From NCBI RefSeq assembly GCF_001586165.1, contig NZ_CP014608.1:124001-188000 (forward strand): a stretch of 64,000 bases of DNA, read 5' to 3'. The stretch comes from Obesumbacterium proteus (GTDB lineage Bacteria > Pseudomonadota > Gammaproteobacteria > Enterobacterales > Enterobacteriaceae). A program made the translations under genes and the position numbers. This document shows, in pieces, positions 1 through 8,337 of this stretch (the stretch's first letter is position 1; every line of letters starts with the position of its first letter). The notes under the pieces were generated by a model that ran no database searches, was not told where the DNA came from, and worked only from the letters and a program-made list of their open reading frames with translations.

Positions 1-94
1 CAACAAATAAATTAAAACCTTTTGTATAAGTAATAATTTCCCTCATAACTGGGCACGTTGACGGCCTCCGCAATTCAGGCATAGCATGCAAACA

Positions 95-124
95 CTGTAT
101 GTAAAAACATATATATATATACAG
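95..124 (+). promoter_or_regulatory. Overlapping LexA (SOS) boxes of the bacteriocin promoter
   Basis: CTGTATGTAAAAACAT (95-110) fits the CTG-N10-CAG LexA pattern with one mismatch in the last triplet. It runs into an alternating TA tract ending in ATACAG (to 124), which forms a second overlapping half-degenerate box. Paired overlapping LexA boxes are typical of colicin promoters. The site lies about 120 bases before the bacteriocin ATG. Inference: damage-induced expression. Confidence 0.7.
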
Positions 125-241
125 CATCAGTGGTATGGCAGAGCACTAAATATAGCGAACCTGATGTTAGTTAGTGAGCCATAAAACGCATACCACACTT
201 CCCGTAAGTAAAAAATATAATGATTGAAAGAGGAAAAGACT

Positions 242-2665
242 ATGCCTGGATTCAGTTATAACGGTGACGGTAAGGTTCCCACGGGCTATTTTAATGGGCC
301 TCCGGTGACCTATGATTCTGACGGCTCTGTGCGTGTAAATCTATCTCATGTTGATGAGGGCAGTACGAATACAGGAACTGGCAATGCAGGCGGGCATGAT
401 ACCGGCAGCGCTTCGGGGTCATCCGGTTCTGTAGGCAGTAATTGGGCTGGCTCTGGACCAGTTAATACGTCGTTGATTAACGCCACCATTTCAGAAAGCC
501 TGAGTAACTTACTCGTCGCAGTAACGTCTACCGCATCTTATCGAATATTGCGCGCGGCTTTTGATGCTTTAGCTCTTGTTCAACAGCCTGTTGCACGTGA
601 CCAGATTGTTCAGGCCTGGCAGCGCGCCCATGACCTGATGCCGGATAAAGTGACAGAAAGTTATGAAACCGGCGGAAGCAATGGTCATACAGCAACCCGA
701 ACAACCGATAATGCCGCTAAAAAAACGATGGCCCAGGCCGTTACTCAGGTTCTGAGCGATCTTCAGAGTGCAATATCTCAGCATCAGAAAGCAGGCGCTG
801 CAGCCTCGGAGGCGGCAGCATCTGCAGCTGCGGAAGCTGAAAAACAAAGACAGGCGGCGATTGCCGCTGCAGGCATTGCGGGGCTGAATCAGTCGGTTTC
901 TCAGTCTCAGGCGAATCTGAATACTGCGACCGCAGAGCAGTCGCGTTTGCAGCAGGCAGCGAATGTCGCTGCGCAAAACGCGGTGAATCTTCGACAGGCC
1001 GCTCAGTCAGCCGAGTCCGCTGCGCAACAGGCGGCGTTACGTGCTAACCAGCTGAATGCACAGGCCGCCAAGCTCACTAAAAGGAACGGTGACTATGGTC
1101 ACTGGGAAGCACGTGATGTTGGTGGGAAAAATGATCGAACTGTCAGCATTTTTGTCACTGAACTCACCGGTAGCACGTTGAATGCGGCGCGGACGAACGC
1201 AACAAACACTCGTAACTCTGCCAATCAGCAGGCTGGCCAGGCCAGTGCGGCAGAGCAGGCCAGTGCGGCGGCGGCGGTGGCCGCACGTGATGCAGAAACC
1301 CGTCGACAGGCTGCGCAGGCTGCGTTGACAGCTTCACAGCAGGCTGCGTCACGCGCTGCGGAAGCTGAGCGGCAACGTAAGGCCGCAGAGGCCGCCGCGG
1401 CAGCGGCAGCAACCGCCGCCCGAGCAGCAGAGGCTGAACGACAACGTCAGGCGGCAGAAGCCGCCGCAGCGAAACTCGCGCAGGCTATGCAGGCACGCCA
1501 GGTTGCAGCTGACTCGCTGAGAACAATCAGTATTCAGTCTGTCCGTGGGATCCCTGTGAGTGCTTCTATGACCGGTACACCCATTAGCTGGGCTGTAGCA
1601 TCCGAGGGCGGCATTGTGCTGGGTGAGGATGTCGTCGGCGCTGCCTGGGGCAGAATCAGCGCAGCCCTCGCCGAATTGCGCGGTATTGCCACGGCAAGTC
1701 TGGCTGGCCCGGTAGCCGTGACGATTGTGGGGCTGCTGTATTCAAGCAAAGTAGGTGTGGGCAGTGATGTGGTACCGGGACGGGATATCAGTACGTTGAT
1801 CTCCGGAGACGTCTTGTCTTTGCCCGATTCTGCGGTATTAAATCATGCGGCTGATACGAACGTGGGTATTTCTATGCCCGTTCGCGGTCAAATGGTTATG
1901 CGTGAAAATGGTACGTTAGAAGCGCAACTGGTACGTACCGGTATTGCCGGCAGCGTTCCGGTCGTAAGAGCTGTAAAGGATAATAAAACCGGTTACTGGA
2001 GTTATACGCTGCCGACAATGGCGGGTGTGCCGGCACAGACCATTCTGGTGAGTCCTGCAGATGCGCCTGGTGTAAACACGCCTCTGACGATGAGCGGTCC
2101 GGTTCCATTGCCTGAAAACATTGTGCATACAGGAAACCCAGTCTCCGCGCCACAGGGCGTGACGGTCACCACGACGCCGGTGGCAGACGATCTGGATTTT
2201 AGAGACGTCATTCTGATTTTTCCGGCAGAGTCCGGGCTGAAACCGCTGTACGTGATGTTGCGCAGCCCCCGGAATATGCCCGGTACCGTCAGTGGTAAAG
2301 GCCAGCCCGTTGGGGATAACTGGCTTGGGAACGCCGGTGTGGGTGATGGTGCGCCGCTCCCGAGTCAGATCGCCGACAAATTACGCGGAAGGACGTTCAG
2401 GAATTTTGACGCGTTCCGTCAGGCATTTTGGTCGGAAGTGGGAAAAGATCCAATTCTAAATAAACAGTTCAAAGCGGGTAACTTAGGGAATATGCAAGCG
2501 GGTAAAGCACCTGTGCCGCGAGAAGTGGAACAAGTTGGTGGGCGTGTAAAATATGAGTTGCATCATATAGAACAGATTAAAAACAGTGGTTCGGTTTACG
2601 ATATCGATAATCTACGAGTAACAACACCAAAGCGTCATATTGAAATACATAAAGAGGGTAAGTAA
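242..2665 (+). CDS. Colicin E9/pyocin-type DNase bacteriocin
   Basis: Secreted antibacterial toxin of about 807 residues that should enter related bacteria and cut their DNA. The first ~90 residues are Gly/Ser/Asn-rich. An Ala-rich heptad coiled coil with repeated AEAERQR units spans roughly residues 170-420 (receptor-binding stalk). A Pyocin_S/cloacin-type translocation domain follows (about 440-660), then a DNase domain with the colicin E9-type stretch KGQPVGDNWL and a C-terminal HNH motif: ELHHIEQI, then VYDIDNLRVTTPKRHIEIH. All family metal-binding and catalytic histidines appear present. I chose the ATG at 242 because AGAGGA lies about 8 bases upstream; a TTG at 224 would add six residues. 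The immunity gene starts directly after the stop codon. Target species and receptor cannot be read from the sequence. Confidence 0.95.
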   Translation: MPGFSYNGDGKVPTGYFNGPPVTYDSDGSVRVNLSHVDEGSTNTGTGNAGGHDTGSASGSSGSVGSNWAGSGPVNTSLINATISESLSNLLVAVTSTASYRILRAAFDALALVQQPVARDQIVQAWQRAHDLMPDKVTESYETGGSNGHTATRTTDNAAKKTMAQAVTQVLSDLQSAISQHQKAGAAASEAAASAAAEAEKQRQAAIAAAGIAGLNQSVSQSQANLNTATAEQSRLQQAANVAAQNAVNLRQAAQSAESAAQQAALRANQLNAQAAKLTKRNGDYGHWEARDVGGKNDRTVSIFVTELTGSTLNAARTNATNTRNSANQQAGQASAAEQASAAAAVAARDAETRRQAAQAALTASQQAASRAAEAERQRKAAEAAAAAAATAARAAEAERQRQAAEAAAAKLAQAMQARQVAADSLRTISIQSVRGIPVSASMTGTPISWAVASEGGIVLGEDVVGAAWGRISAALAELRGIATASLAGPVAVTIVGLLYSSKVGVGSDVVPGRDISTLISGDVLSLPDSAVLNHAADTNVGISMPVRGQMVMRENGTLEAQLVRTGIAGSVPVVRAVKDNKTGYWSYTLPTMAGVPAQTILVSPADAPGVNTPLTMSGPVPLPENIVHTGNPVSAPQGVTVTTTPVADDLDFRDVILIFPAESGLKPLYVMLRSPRNMPGTVSGKGQPVGDNWLGNAGVGDGAPLPSQIADKLRGRTFRNFDAFRQAFWSEVGKDPILNKQFKAGNLGNMQAGKAPVPREVEQVGGRVKYELHHIEQIKNSGSVYDIDNLRVTTPKRHIEIHKEGK

Positions 2666-2920
2666 ATGGAGAACAAAACAATTTCGGACTATACCGAGTC
2701 TGAGTTCTTAGAGTTCGTTAAGCAATTTTTTAACGTACAAAGCACGACGGAACAAGAAGATACAAAAAAAATTCTTGAATTCAAACGCTTGACCGAACAC
2801 CCATCGGGTTCTGATCTTATTTATTATCCCAATGATGACAGGGAAGACAGTCCTGAAGGAGTTGTAAAAGAAGTTAAAGAATGGCGAGCTGCTAACGGTA
2901 AACCTGGCTTCAAATCGTAA
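2666..2920 (+). CDS. Colicin DNase immunity protein (Im2/Im8/Im9 family)
   Basis: An 84-residue acidic protein that binds and blocks the cognate HNH DNase domain in the producer. It has the family landmarks ISDYTESEFLEF at the N-terminus, the helix-III motif SGSDLIYYP with the two tyrosines that contact the nuclease, DDREDSPEG, and the C-terminal WRAANGKPGFK. Its ATG abuts the bacteriocin TAA (TAAATG), so the two are co-transcribed and probably translationally coupled. The length is standard for the family. No lysis lipoprotein ORF follows: the 190 bases before the terminator hold only ORFs under 20 codons. Confidence 0.95.
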   Translation: MENKTISDYTESEFLEFVKQFFNVQSTTEQEDTKKILEFKRLTEHPSGSDLIYYPNDDREDSPEGVVKEVKEWRAANGKPGFKS

Positions 2921-3000
2921 TAGCAAAGTCGATACGGCCCTCATATGGGGGTCGTATCGATGATTAGCAGATATTCGGAAATAGCCCTACGCTTACATGG

Positions 3001-3023
3001 ATTAGCTCAGACTTGAACTGACA
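3001..3023 (+). repeat. Inverted dispersed repeat, copy 1
   Basis: A 23-base sequence starting ATTAGCTCAGACTTGAACTG. It recurs in reverse complement at 8338-8360 with two mismatches. Both copies are followed, 23-25 bases further on, by AATCTGACAG, so the repeated unit is about 60-70 bases with a divergent middle. The pair brackets the accessory block. Confidence 0.6.
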
Positions 3024-3108
3024 GATTTCGTAGGTAGAACATCATCAAATCTGACAGTCCGGTTTGAGCGAGGAGCTGACATTGGCTTTTCATGTCTGTA
3101 AGAGATAC

Positions 3109-3129
3109 CCACCGGCTGGTGGCTTTTTT
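3109..3129 (+). terminator. Rho-independent terminator after the bacteriocin operon
   Basis: CCACC-GGCT-GGTGG hairpin followed by C and six T residues. It lies about 190 bases after the immunity stop codon and is the first good terminator on this strand. Confidence 0.6.
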
Positions 3130-3147
3130 AGCGTGTCATCGTCAAAC

Positions 3148-3504
3148 TTATACCGCACCCGCCACTGGTGTTCCCTGATGGAAAGCCAACTCCCATTGCC
3201 CCCTGTCAGAATACACCCAGCAAGAAGAACGTAGGGATGCTCGGCTGCCGTCCGAATTAAACGTCTTGTAGTGCAGAATGGCGCAGCACTCCCCTATGCT
3301 GAGCAGCCGGAAATCACTGCTAAGAATGATCGTTGGACTTAATTCGTCAGCCAGAGATGCTATCGTCTCCGTGCGGTCAACTATTACACCTGACCGTGTA
3401 ATTTCCCGAAATTCGGGATGCAATATCTGTTCAAGCCATTTCCGATCATTCCGCCGGACACCGTGAAGACTGCATTCAAGTGCTTTCAGCTTTTCCAAGA
3501 GCAT
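3148..3504 (-). CDS. DUF4440 / SnoaL-like small protein
   Basis: About 118 residues. The pattern LEQILHPEFREITRSGVIVDRTE ... SCWVYSDRGQWELAFHQGTPV is characteristic of DUF4440 proteins of the NTF2/SnoaL cone-fold superfamily, which bind or modify small ligands; the actual substrate is unknown. The reading frame stays open upstream to 3678, but I set the start at the ATG at 3504: GGGTGAG lies just before it, the domain begins there, and the upstream part includes a dispersed repeat (3586-3602). The gene converges with the bacteriocin operon and lies between its terminator and an insertion sequence. Confidence 0.7.
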   Translation of the reverse strand: MLLEKLKALECSLHGVRRNDRKWLEQILHPEFREITRSGVIVDRTETIASLADELSPTIILSSDFRLLSIGECCAILHYKTFNSDGSRASLRSSCWVYSDRGQWELAFHQGTPVAGAV

Positions 3505-3757
3505 TTTTCTCACCCTAATTGAACCCTGCAATTGAATGAATTTATCATAATAGCTAAGGCTAATCTTTAATGCCCCCGAGAGGTAACCTCCGCTTTTGGC
3601 ATAGGAGTACCAAAGGGCATCTATGAGCAAGAAGTAGACGTTTTGCATAAATTGGTTTTCTGAAGAGCCACAAGCCATTCATTTTCATAATTAACACATA
3701 TCAAAACGCATTAAAGCAATGTATATATAGGGGTCTTCCCCGATCATGGTGGGAGAC

Positions 3758-4978
3758 TCAGAACGCCATATTCAGTTTCCCATAGTGGAACATTACACCC
3801 AGCTTGAACCGTTCTTTATTCCTGAAGCCTCGTGATTTGATCCTCAGCAGCCGTATTTTACTGTTCAGAGACTCCGCATTGCCGTTCGATACCCGGTTTT
3901 TCATTGCATTCAGGATGCCGTAAAGGCGCTTTGCCACCATGCGGGCAACGCTGGCCATGAGCGGTATGCCGGTGTCTTTGGCCATCGCCATCCATTCCTG
4001 CCACAGCTTACGGCTATGATCGTCATACCTGCGGTGCCAAAGATCCCGAGCAAGCTCTTTCATTGCCCAGCACTGGCTCGTTTGGGGTAACACCAGACGG
4101 GCAACTTCTAACCTCTCAGCCCGGCGCCCGAGGCGGTTTTGTTTGCTGTAAAACCACAGGTAGCGTGAGCGGTGGGCATCTTTCCTTTCTGACGACGGGA
4201 TCTGTTTCATCTCAGCCTGGCGGGTTTTATCAACGACGGCGCACAACATTTTTGCCACATGGAAGTGATCGAAGGCGATTTTATCGACGGCATTTGGGAG
4301 ATGGATGCGGGCTGCACTGATATAGGCCATGTTCATGTCCATAGACAGCGTTTTTATCTCATCAAGCTGGTGATCTCTCAGACTACGCAGATAACTGGCA
4401 AGACTTTCTACACCGCGATCATCGGTCAGTTGCAAAGCCCGTCCTTGCCTGTCAGAGATTACGGTGACGTACTGATGTCCTTTTTTGAACCCAACTTCAT
4501 CTACGCAGAGGTGACGCGCCGATAAGGGTTGTTTTATCCGGGCTAATCCTCGTCTGACTGCGCGCATCATAATGCCGTCCACGGCATTCCAACTGAGTTT
4601 AAGTTGCTTTCTGACAGCATCCACGGTGCTGACTTTCAGCCATGAGAGAACAAAGGCCTCGAACAGCAAAGTGTAGCGGCTGCCTGGCCCTGCCCAGGGA
4701 ATCGGCAGTGTCTGGCAACCGTGCTCTGGGCAGTCAACGCGGGGGACATCAGCCTCAACCAGCGTGGTGAACTGACAGGTGTCAAGGTGACGCCATTTAC
4801 GCCGCCGGTGATCATGTATGGAGCAGGATTTACCGCAGGTTGGGCAGGTTAGTTGTGCGTGCCCAGCAATGCCGACAATGACCGTCACAGAACCGGATTT
4901 TTCATCAAGGGAAAGGGACTGAACCTGCCACGGTGCGGACAGGTTAAGGATATGAGCATAGAGGGATTTTTCGTCCAT
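3758..4978 (-). CDS. ISL3-family transposase
   Basis: A 406-residue DDE transposase that moves the surrounding element. The N-terminal zinc-binding segment has CPTCGKSCSIHDHRRRKWRHLD followed by CPEHGC. A helix-turn-helix region (about 105-145) precedes the catalytic core with CVDEVGFKKGHQYVTVISD, LSMDMNMAYISA with AFDHFHV, and GNAESLNSKIRLLRIKSRGF near the C-terminus; this is the ISL3 DDE arrangement. The frame is intact and of normal family length, so the element could be active. The stop lies 27 bases inside the left end. The start follows the SH3-gene stop by 18 bases, suggesting co-transcription. Confidence 0.92.
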   Translation of the reverse strand: MDEKSLYAHILNLSAPWQVQSLSLDEKSGSVTVIVGIAGHAQLTCPTCGKSCSIHDHRRRKWRHLDTCQFTTLVEADVPRVDCPEHGCQTLPIPWAGPGSRYTLLFEAFVLSWLKVSTVDAVRKQLKLSWNAVDGIMMRAVRRGLARIKQPLSARHLCVDEVGFKKGHQYVTVISDRQGRALQLTDDRGVESLASYLRSLRDHQLDEIKTLSMDMNMAYISAARIHLPNAVDKIAFDHFHVAKMLCAVVDKTRQAEMKQIPSSERKDAHRSRYLWFYSKQNRLGRRAERLEVARLVLPQTSQCWAMKELARDLWHRRYDDHSRKLWQEWMAMAKDTGIPLMASVARMVAKRLYGILNAMKNRVSNGNAESLNSKIRLLRIKSRGFRNKERFKLGVMFHYGKLNMAF

Positions 4979-4996
4979 GAAAGTGCTCCGGGTTGA

Positions 4997-5347
4997 TTAG
5001 ATACTTAAAAGATTTACACATTCTTCTGGCACCCAACCAGACTCTCCAGAGTGTTTAAGCGCCCAGTACCAGCCATTAAGAGACTTGATGACAGTAATTT
5101 TCTCGCTGGACCTGACTGATAATTCAAGGGCCGTGTAGTCTTCAAGACAGGTAACTTCATTAGAACTGAGGGGAGAAAATATTTGTTGGGGAGCCCATCC
5201 GGCTTTGCCTGAGGGGAGTGTTATCCATACCCACCCCGGATATTCAAGGTCACAATGGCTGATAACGACAGTATCATTCTTCGTTATCGAAATGGGGTCA
5301 GGAAAAGCAGAAGTGTAATTTTTGATGACAACAGCAGCATTATTCAA
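4997..5347 (-). CDS. Tandem SH3-domain protein, probable IS passenger
   Basis: A 116-residue protein made of two SH3-like units: about residues 10-58, with WVWITLPSGKAGWAPQQIF, and 66-113, with WYWALKHSGESGWVPEECV. The repeated pattern of a Trp/Tyr pair, Gly-W-(A/V)-P and a hydrophobic end marks both as SH3 folds. There is no signal peptide or membrane segment, so it is probably cytosolic and binds a peptide or protein. The start is a TTG; GGAG lies seven bases upstream and no ATG is available in the first 100 codons. The gene lies inside the putative inverted repeats of the IS, in line with the transposase. Function unknown; a role in transposition or in protecting the element would be conjecture. 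Confidence 0.65.
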   Translation of the reverse strand: MNNAAVVIKNYTSAFPDPISITKNDTVVISHCDLEYPGWVWITLPSGKAGWAPQQIFSPLSSNEVTCLEDYTALELSVRSSEKITVIKSLNGWYWALKHSGESGWVPEECVNLLSI

Positions 5348-5536
5348 GTGACATCTCCCATTGTTCGGTGAACAGCCAAAATCCTACAATAGCCACCACA
5401 ACAGGGGAAGACCCGTGTATTCACAGTAATTAGACAATATTCTTCAGAATGAATAGCCTCAACGCGTAGCAATCGTGTCGGCGATGGCACAACAAAGTGT
5501 GGCATTAGTCCTCTCAGCGGATAGGTTGTGTCACAA

Positions 5537-5564
5537 ACTTCCGCTTTTGGCACTAAGCGGCCTG
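5537..5564. repeat. Dispersed short repeat, copy A
   Basis: ACTTCCGCTTTTGGCAC followed by a less conserved AGC-GCCTG tail. It is repeated at 8280-8307 with about three mismatches over 28 bases. A shorter, 15-of-17 copy lies at 3586-3602. Origin unknown. A 69-codon frame starting at a GTG inside this copy is probably not a gene. Confidence 0.55.
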
Positions 5565-5626
5565 AGAAGGTGTCCAGGAATAAACAAAAAAGCTGATTTC
5601 TTTTCGTATCTCAATGAAAAATATGT

Positions 5627-6121
5627 TCAGCGTTCTTTCTCATCAATCCAGGCAATGAGATCGGCGAGCCTCTTCTCAGAAAACACGGCTATACCATGTT
5701 CAGTGAGTAGCGAAGCTGCGACTCCCATACCTGACTTACGTTGGCCGCTAAATGAACCGTCATAGATGAATTGGCTACCGCATGTTGGACTGCCGTCGGT
5801 TAACAACGCAGCGGTACAACCTGACTCCTGAGCTGTACGTAAGGCCAACCAGGCGGCAAGCTGATAGTGCTCAGTTACATCCTGCCCCGTAATTTCAAGT
5901 ATTCTGACCTGCGCCTTCATTACGTCTTTACCATCAGTAGAAACAATCTCAGCTGAGGGACGTGGAATTGGCAACCCAGCGGCCAGTTCAGGACAGTGGA
6001 TCACAAGACGCTGCTCTTTCTGCCAGCGCTGCAACTGATCGGTCATTTGTGCTTTCTCACTTCCGTCATAGCGCACCTTGAACCCCATTAGGCAAGCACT
6101 TACCAGTATTTTATTTATCAT
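5627..6121 (-). CDS. DUF523 family protein
   Basis: A 164-residue protein. The N-terminal MINKILVSACLMGFKVRYDG carries the conserved SACL-G-VRYDG signature. VIHCPELAAGLPIPRPSAEIV (about 40-60) and LLTDGSPTCGSQFIYDGSFSG (about 105-125) complete the DUF523 pattern, with cysteines in SACL, HCPE and PTCG that could hold a metal or act catalytically. Length matches stand-alone members. The biochemical activity of the family is not established. It is a single gene on the minus strand with its own intergenic space on both sides. Confidence 0.85.
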   Translation of the reverse strand: MINKILVSACLMGFKVRYDGSEKAQMTDQLQRWQKEQRLVIHCPELAAGLPIPRPSAEIVSTDGKDVMKAQVRILEITGQDVTEHYQLAAWLALRTAQESGCTAALLTDGSPTCGSQFIYDGSFSGQRKSGMGVAASLLTEHGIAVFSEKRLADLIAWIDEKER

Positions 6122-6166
6122 CGTTATCGTATATCAGGGCAAATGAATGCTTGAATTATAACACTT

Positions 6167-6355
6167 TCACTTTTTACATAGACATGCCTGTGGCAGGGTC
6201 AATACGTCGCTAAGAGTGAAAAGCGGACCGTACGCCGTTGTCACAAAAATATCTCGCCAGGGATAACAACGATATGGCTGAAAACAGTGTGCCTTGAGCA
6301 CGGGCAACGGTTCAATATGACTCTCAATCCATAACTTTTCCTCTACAGGAGACAC
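6167..6355 (-). CDS. Small unrecognised ORF, possibly a gene remnant
   Basis: A 62-codon frame starting at GTG with no clear ribosome-binding site. The product is rich in Pro, Trp and Cys (KAHCFQPYRCYPWRDIF) and matches no family I recognise. It fills most of the gap between the DUF523 gene and the methyltransferase gene. It could be the 3' remnant of a larger gene or a chance frame. Confidence 0.2.
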   Translation of the reverse strand: MSPVEEKLWIESHIEPLPVLKAHCFQPYRCYPWRDIFVTTAYGPLFTLSDVLTLPQACLCKK

Positions 6356-6445
6356 TGCGGCGCTGTCGCTTTACCTTTATTGTCGTCTTCATATCCACGT
6401 TATTTGGCTATACAGTAACAGCTGATTATTTGCTGAGTATAAGGC

Positions 6446-7123
6446 ATGTCCAATATGAATATTTACGAGAAACAGTATCGTGAACTGATAGCGAACGGTG
6501 CTACAGCATGGGCTGGAGATGGTTATGTAAGGGCGAAAGAACAGCAGGAACGGGTGTTTTCCTGGCTCAGCATACATGAATATCTTCCACCATCTGGAGC
6601 AAAGGTTCTTGAGCTTGGATGTGGAAATGGCGCAATGGCAGCGCAGTATCTCGCCGAGCATGGTTATGAAGTTTGGGGAGTAGATTTAGCTGAAACTGCA
6701 ATCAAATGGGCTGAAGAACGCTTTCAACAAGCTAATCTCACCGCCCATTTTATTGTTGGTGATGTCTGCAACCTACCTCAATTTTCAGATTTAGAATTTG
6801 ATCTGATTGTTGATGGTAGTTGTTTGCATTGTCTTATTGGAGAAGCCCGGCAACGCTGCCTGGCTGAAGTAAAACGAGTTCTTAAACCCAAAGGGCACTT
6901 TGTGATCAGTTCCATGTGTGGGAGCCCCCACAACCCTGAAGACATTGACTGTTATGATATCGAAAAACATCAATTGCTAAAGAATGGTCAACCTTGGCGT
7001 ACCTTACGACCACTTCAGGCATTGCTGGATGAGGTGCGGGAAGCACAATTTACCGTTCGCGCTACAAAGATTAATAATAACCCATGGTGGGATCATGCAA
7101 CTCTCGTTTGCTCTGCACTCTAA
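6446..7123 (+). CDS. Class I SAM-dependent methyltransferase
   Basis: A 225-residue soluble enzyme. Motif I VLELGCGNGAMA (about residue 52) binds S-adenosylmethionine; motif II EVWGVDLAETAI has the acidic residue for the ribose; IVGDVCNLP and FDLIVDGSCLHCL are motifs III and IV; VLKPKGHFVISSM is the following strand. This is the Methyltransf_11/25 architecture used for small-molecule methylation, so the substrate cannot be assigned. A second ATG nine bases downstream is an alternative start. It stands alone, divergent from the DUF523 gene. Confidence 0.85.
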   Translation: MSNMNIYEKQYRELIANGATAWAGDGYVRAKEQQERVFSWLSIHEYLPPSGAKVLELGCGNGAMAAQYLAEHGYEVWGVDLAETAIKWAEERFQQANLTAHFIVGDVCNLPQFSDLEFDLIVDGSCLHCLIGEARQRCLAEVKRVLKPKGHFVISSMCGSPHNPEDIDCYDIEKHQLLKNGQPWRTLRPLQALLDEVREAQFTVRATKINNNPWWDHATLVCSAL

Positions 7124-7335
7124 GCTCATCCAATTGGTAAGATTGATAAAGTGTAATGTGATTGTTAAGCACCAAGCTAACTCCTGGCAGTTATGAGCGA
7201 ACAGCAGACGTTTACTGAGGACTACTAAATATTTTCATCATTTTAAACATAACATCCCTGTTGTGAACCTGAAGGATTCTGGTTATAAAAACAGCAAGAT
7301 AACTCATTGAATGAATCAAAAACTCAGGAGACATT

Positions 7336-7539
7336 TTGCCGAAAACTACCTCTCGACTGCATCTTCGCGCCGTAATCAACTCAGACGGAGATGACCTTTT
7401 CAGAATTTATGGCGACCCTGCTAAAAATACGTTTAATCCTGCAGGACCGTATCCTGATATTGATTATGCCCGCGATGTTTTGGCTCGATGGCTTAAACAC
7501 TGTATACCGCCAGAACAAAATCACCGAACGAAGTACTGA
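7336..7539 (+). pseudogene. Truncated GNAT N-acetyltransferase (5' fragment)
   Basis: A 67-codon frame starting at TTG six bases after AGGAG. The protein (RLHLRAVINSDGDDLFRIYGD...YPDIDYARDVLARWLKH) is the N-terminal third of a RimJ/RimL-type GNAT. The acetyl-CoA-binding part expected after LARWL-H is missing; the frame runs into unrelated residues and a stop. Inference: a deletion or rearrangement joined this 5' end to other DNA. I see no continuation in the other frames over the next 100 bases. Confidence 0.6.
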
Positions 7540-7624
7540 TTCTCGAACATCGCTAAAAAAATGAAACGACATTCTTTTATCCGGTATAATATATATAACA
7601 AAAAACAACTTAAAATGGTGCTAT

Positions 7625-7813
7625 ATGTATAATTATGAATGGATTTTCTTTGATAAAAATGGCGAGAAACTTCCAGTAGTGAAGACATCTGAGAATCGCA
7701 TTTATGCTGCGGGCGATATAAAAACTCACAATGGGAAAAGCTATGAAATTGTTCACAGGATCATCGATCGCGTGAACAAAGATAGTGACCTCCAAATAGC
7801 CGTCGAAGTTTAG
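7625..7813 (+). CDS. Small hypothetical protein
   Basis: A 62-residue frame, MYNYEWIFFDKNGEKLPVV...GKSYEIVHRIIDR...LQIAVEV, with an alternating strand pattern that reads like a real small beta-rich protein. No family recognised. A 68-codon frame lies opposite it (7610-7816) and is more likely the shadow because its product is low in charge and lacks a start signal. It follows the GNAT remnant in AT-rich DNA. Confidence 0.4.
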   Translation: MYNYEWIFFDKNGEKLPVVKTSENRIYAAGDIKTHNGKSYEIVHRIIDRVNKDSDLQIAVEV

Positions 7814-8152
7814 CATTTACCATTACGCCTGTGTGACAAATCTTGATGTTCATCCCTGCTAGCAACTATAGAAACCGCAGGGCAACAAGCATTCTATTTC
7901 TCCAAAATCGGCATCAAGGCAGGAGTCAACATACTCTCCACTCTCTCATTGTCAAAATTACACGCAGACAATTTCACTGAAAATCCAGTATTTCTTTTCA
8001 AAAAAAACGACAAAAATAAAATTTAAAGTATCTATCACCAATAAGTAGTATTGGCTGGAAAAGTACTTTTTTTATAAAAAAACTGCCATATAATTATGGT
8101 CGTTACATCCATGTAATCCATTATTAATAAATAGAATCACCACCTTTATTTT

Positions 8153-8175
8153 GGCCGACGCTCGGCCTTTTTTTT
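8153..8175 (+). terminator. Rho-independent terminator
   Basis: GGCCGA-CGC-TCGGCC perfect six-base-pair stem followed by eight T residues. It would stop plus-strand transcription leaving the accessory block before it meets the ICE genes head-on. Confidence 0.75.
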
Positions 8176-8279
8176 GCTATTACCGCTCGAATCCAGGACA
8201 ATTTTATCCCCCACGCACCCCAGCTGTAAGTAGCCCTGCAAAACGAACCATCAACTTTTAGGGAGCCTCTAGCACTCCA

Positions 8280-8307
8280 ACTTCCGCTTTTGGCACAGAG
8301 CTGCCTG
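8280..8307. repeat. Dispersed short repeat, copy B
   Basis: Same 17-base core as 5537-5553 (ACTTCCGCTTTTGGCAC), with a related tail (AGCTGCCTG). It lies 30 bases from the second inverted-repeat copy. Confidence 0.55.
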
Positions 8308-8337
8308 TCAGATTAGCTTTGACTTGTGCCGTAGTTA

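Larger units (their letters stand above)
3731..5414 (-). mobile_element. ISL3-family insertion sequence with a probable passenger gene
   Basis: The left end starts GGGTCTTCCCC, then TGGTGG 17 bases in. The reverse complement of the sequence ending at 5414 starts with the same 11 bases and again has TGGTGG at the same offset. This terminal inverted-repeat pair encloses the ISL3 transposase and the SH3-domain gene, for about 1.68 kb in total. I see no matching 8-bp target duplication outside the ends, so the copy may be old or rearranged. If the right-hand repeat were coincidental, the element would end near 4990 without a recognisable inverted repeat. Confidence 0.65.

Noticed and set aside
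106..124. The TA tract as a simple microsatellite
   Set aside because: It forms part of a LexA double box upstream of a colicin-type gene, which explains it better.
1164..1412. Minus-strand frames inside the bacteriocin gene
   Set aside because: They are products of the Ala-rich coiled-coil codon bias, not independent genes.
3505..3678. N-terminal extension of the DUF4440 protein
   Set aside because: The added residues are outside the domain, contain a dispersed repeat, and a good ribosome-binding site precedes the internal ATG.
5344..5553. A 69-codon frame upstream of the SH3 gene
   Set aside because: Its GTG start lies in a dispersed repeat, it crosses the putative IS end, and the product resembles nothing known.
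6389..6661. A 90-codon minus-strand frame opposite the methyltransferase start
   Set aside because: It overlaps a well-supported methyltransferase with conserved motifs and has shadow-like composition.
7610..7816. A 68-codon minus-strand frame
   Set aside because: It mirrors the plus-strand 62-codon frame, lacks a start signal and has hydrophobic shadow composition.
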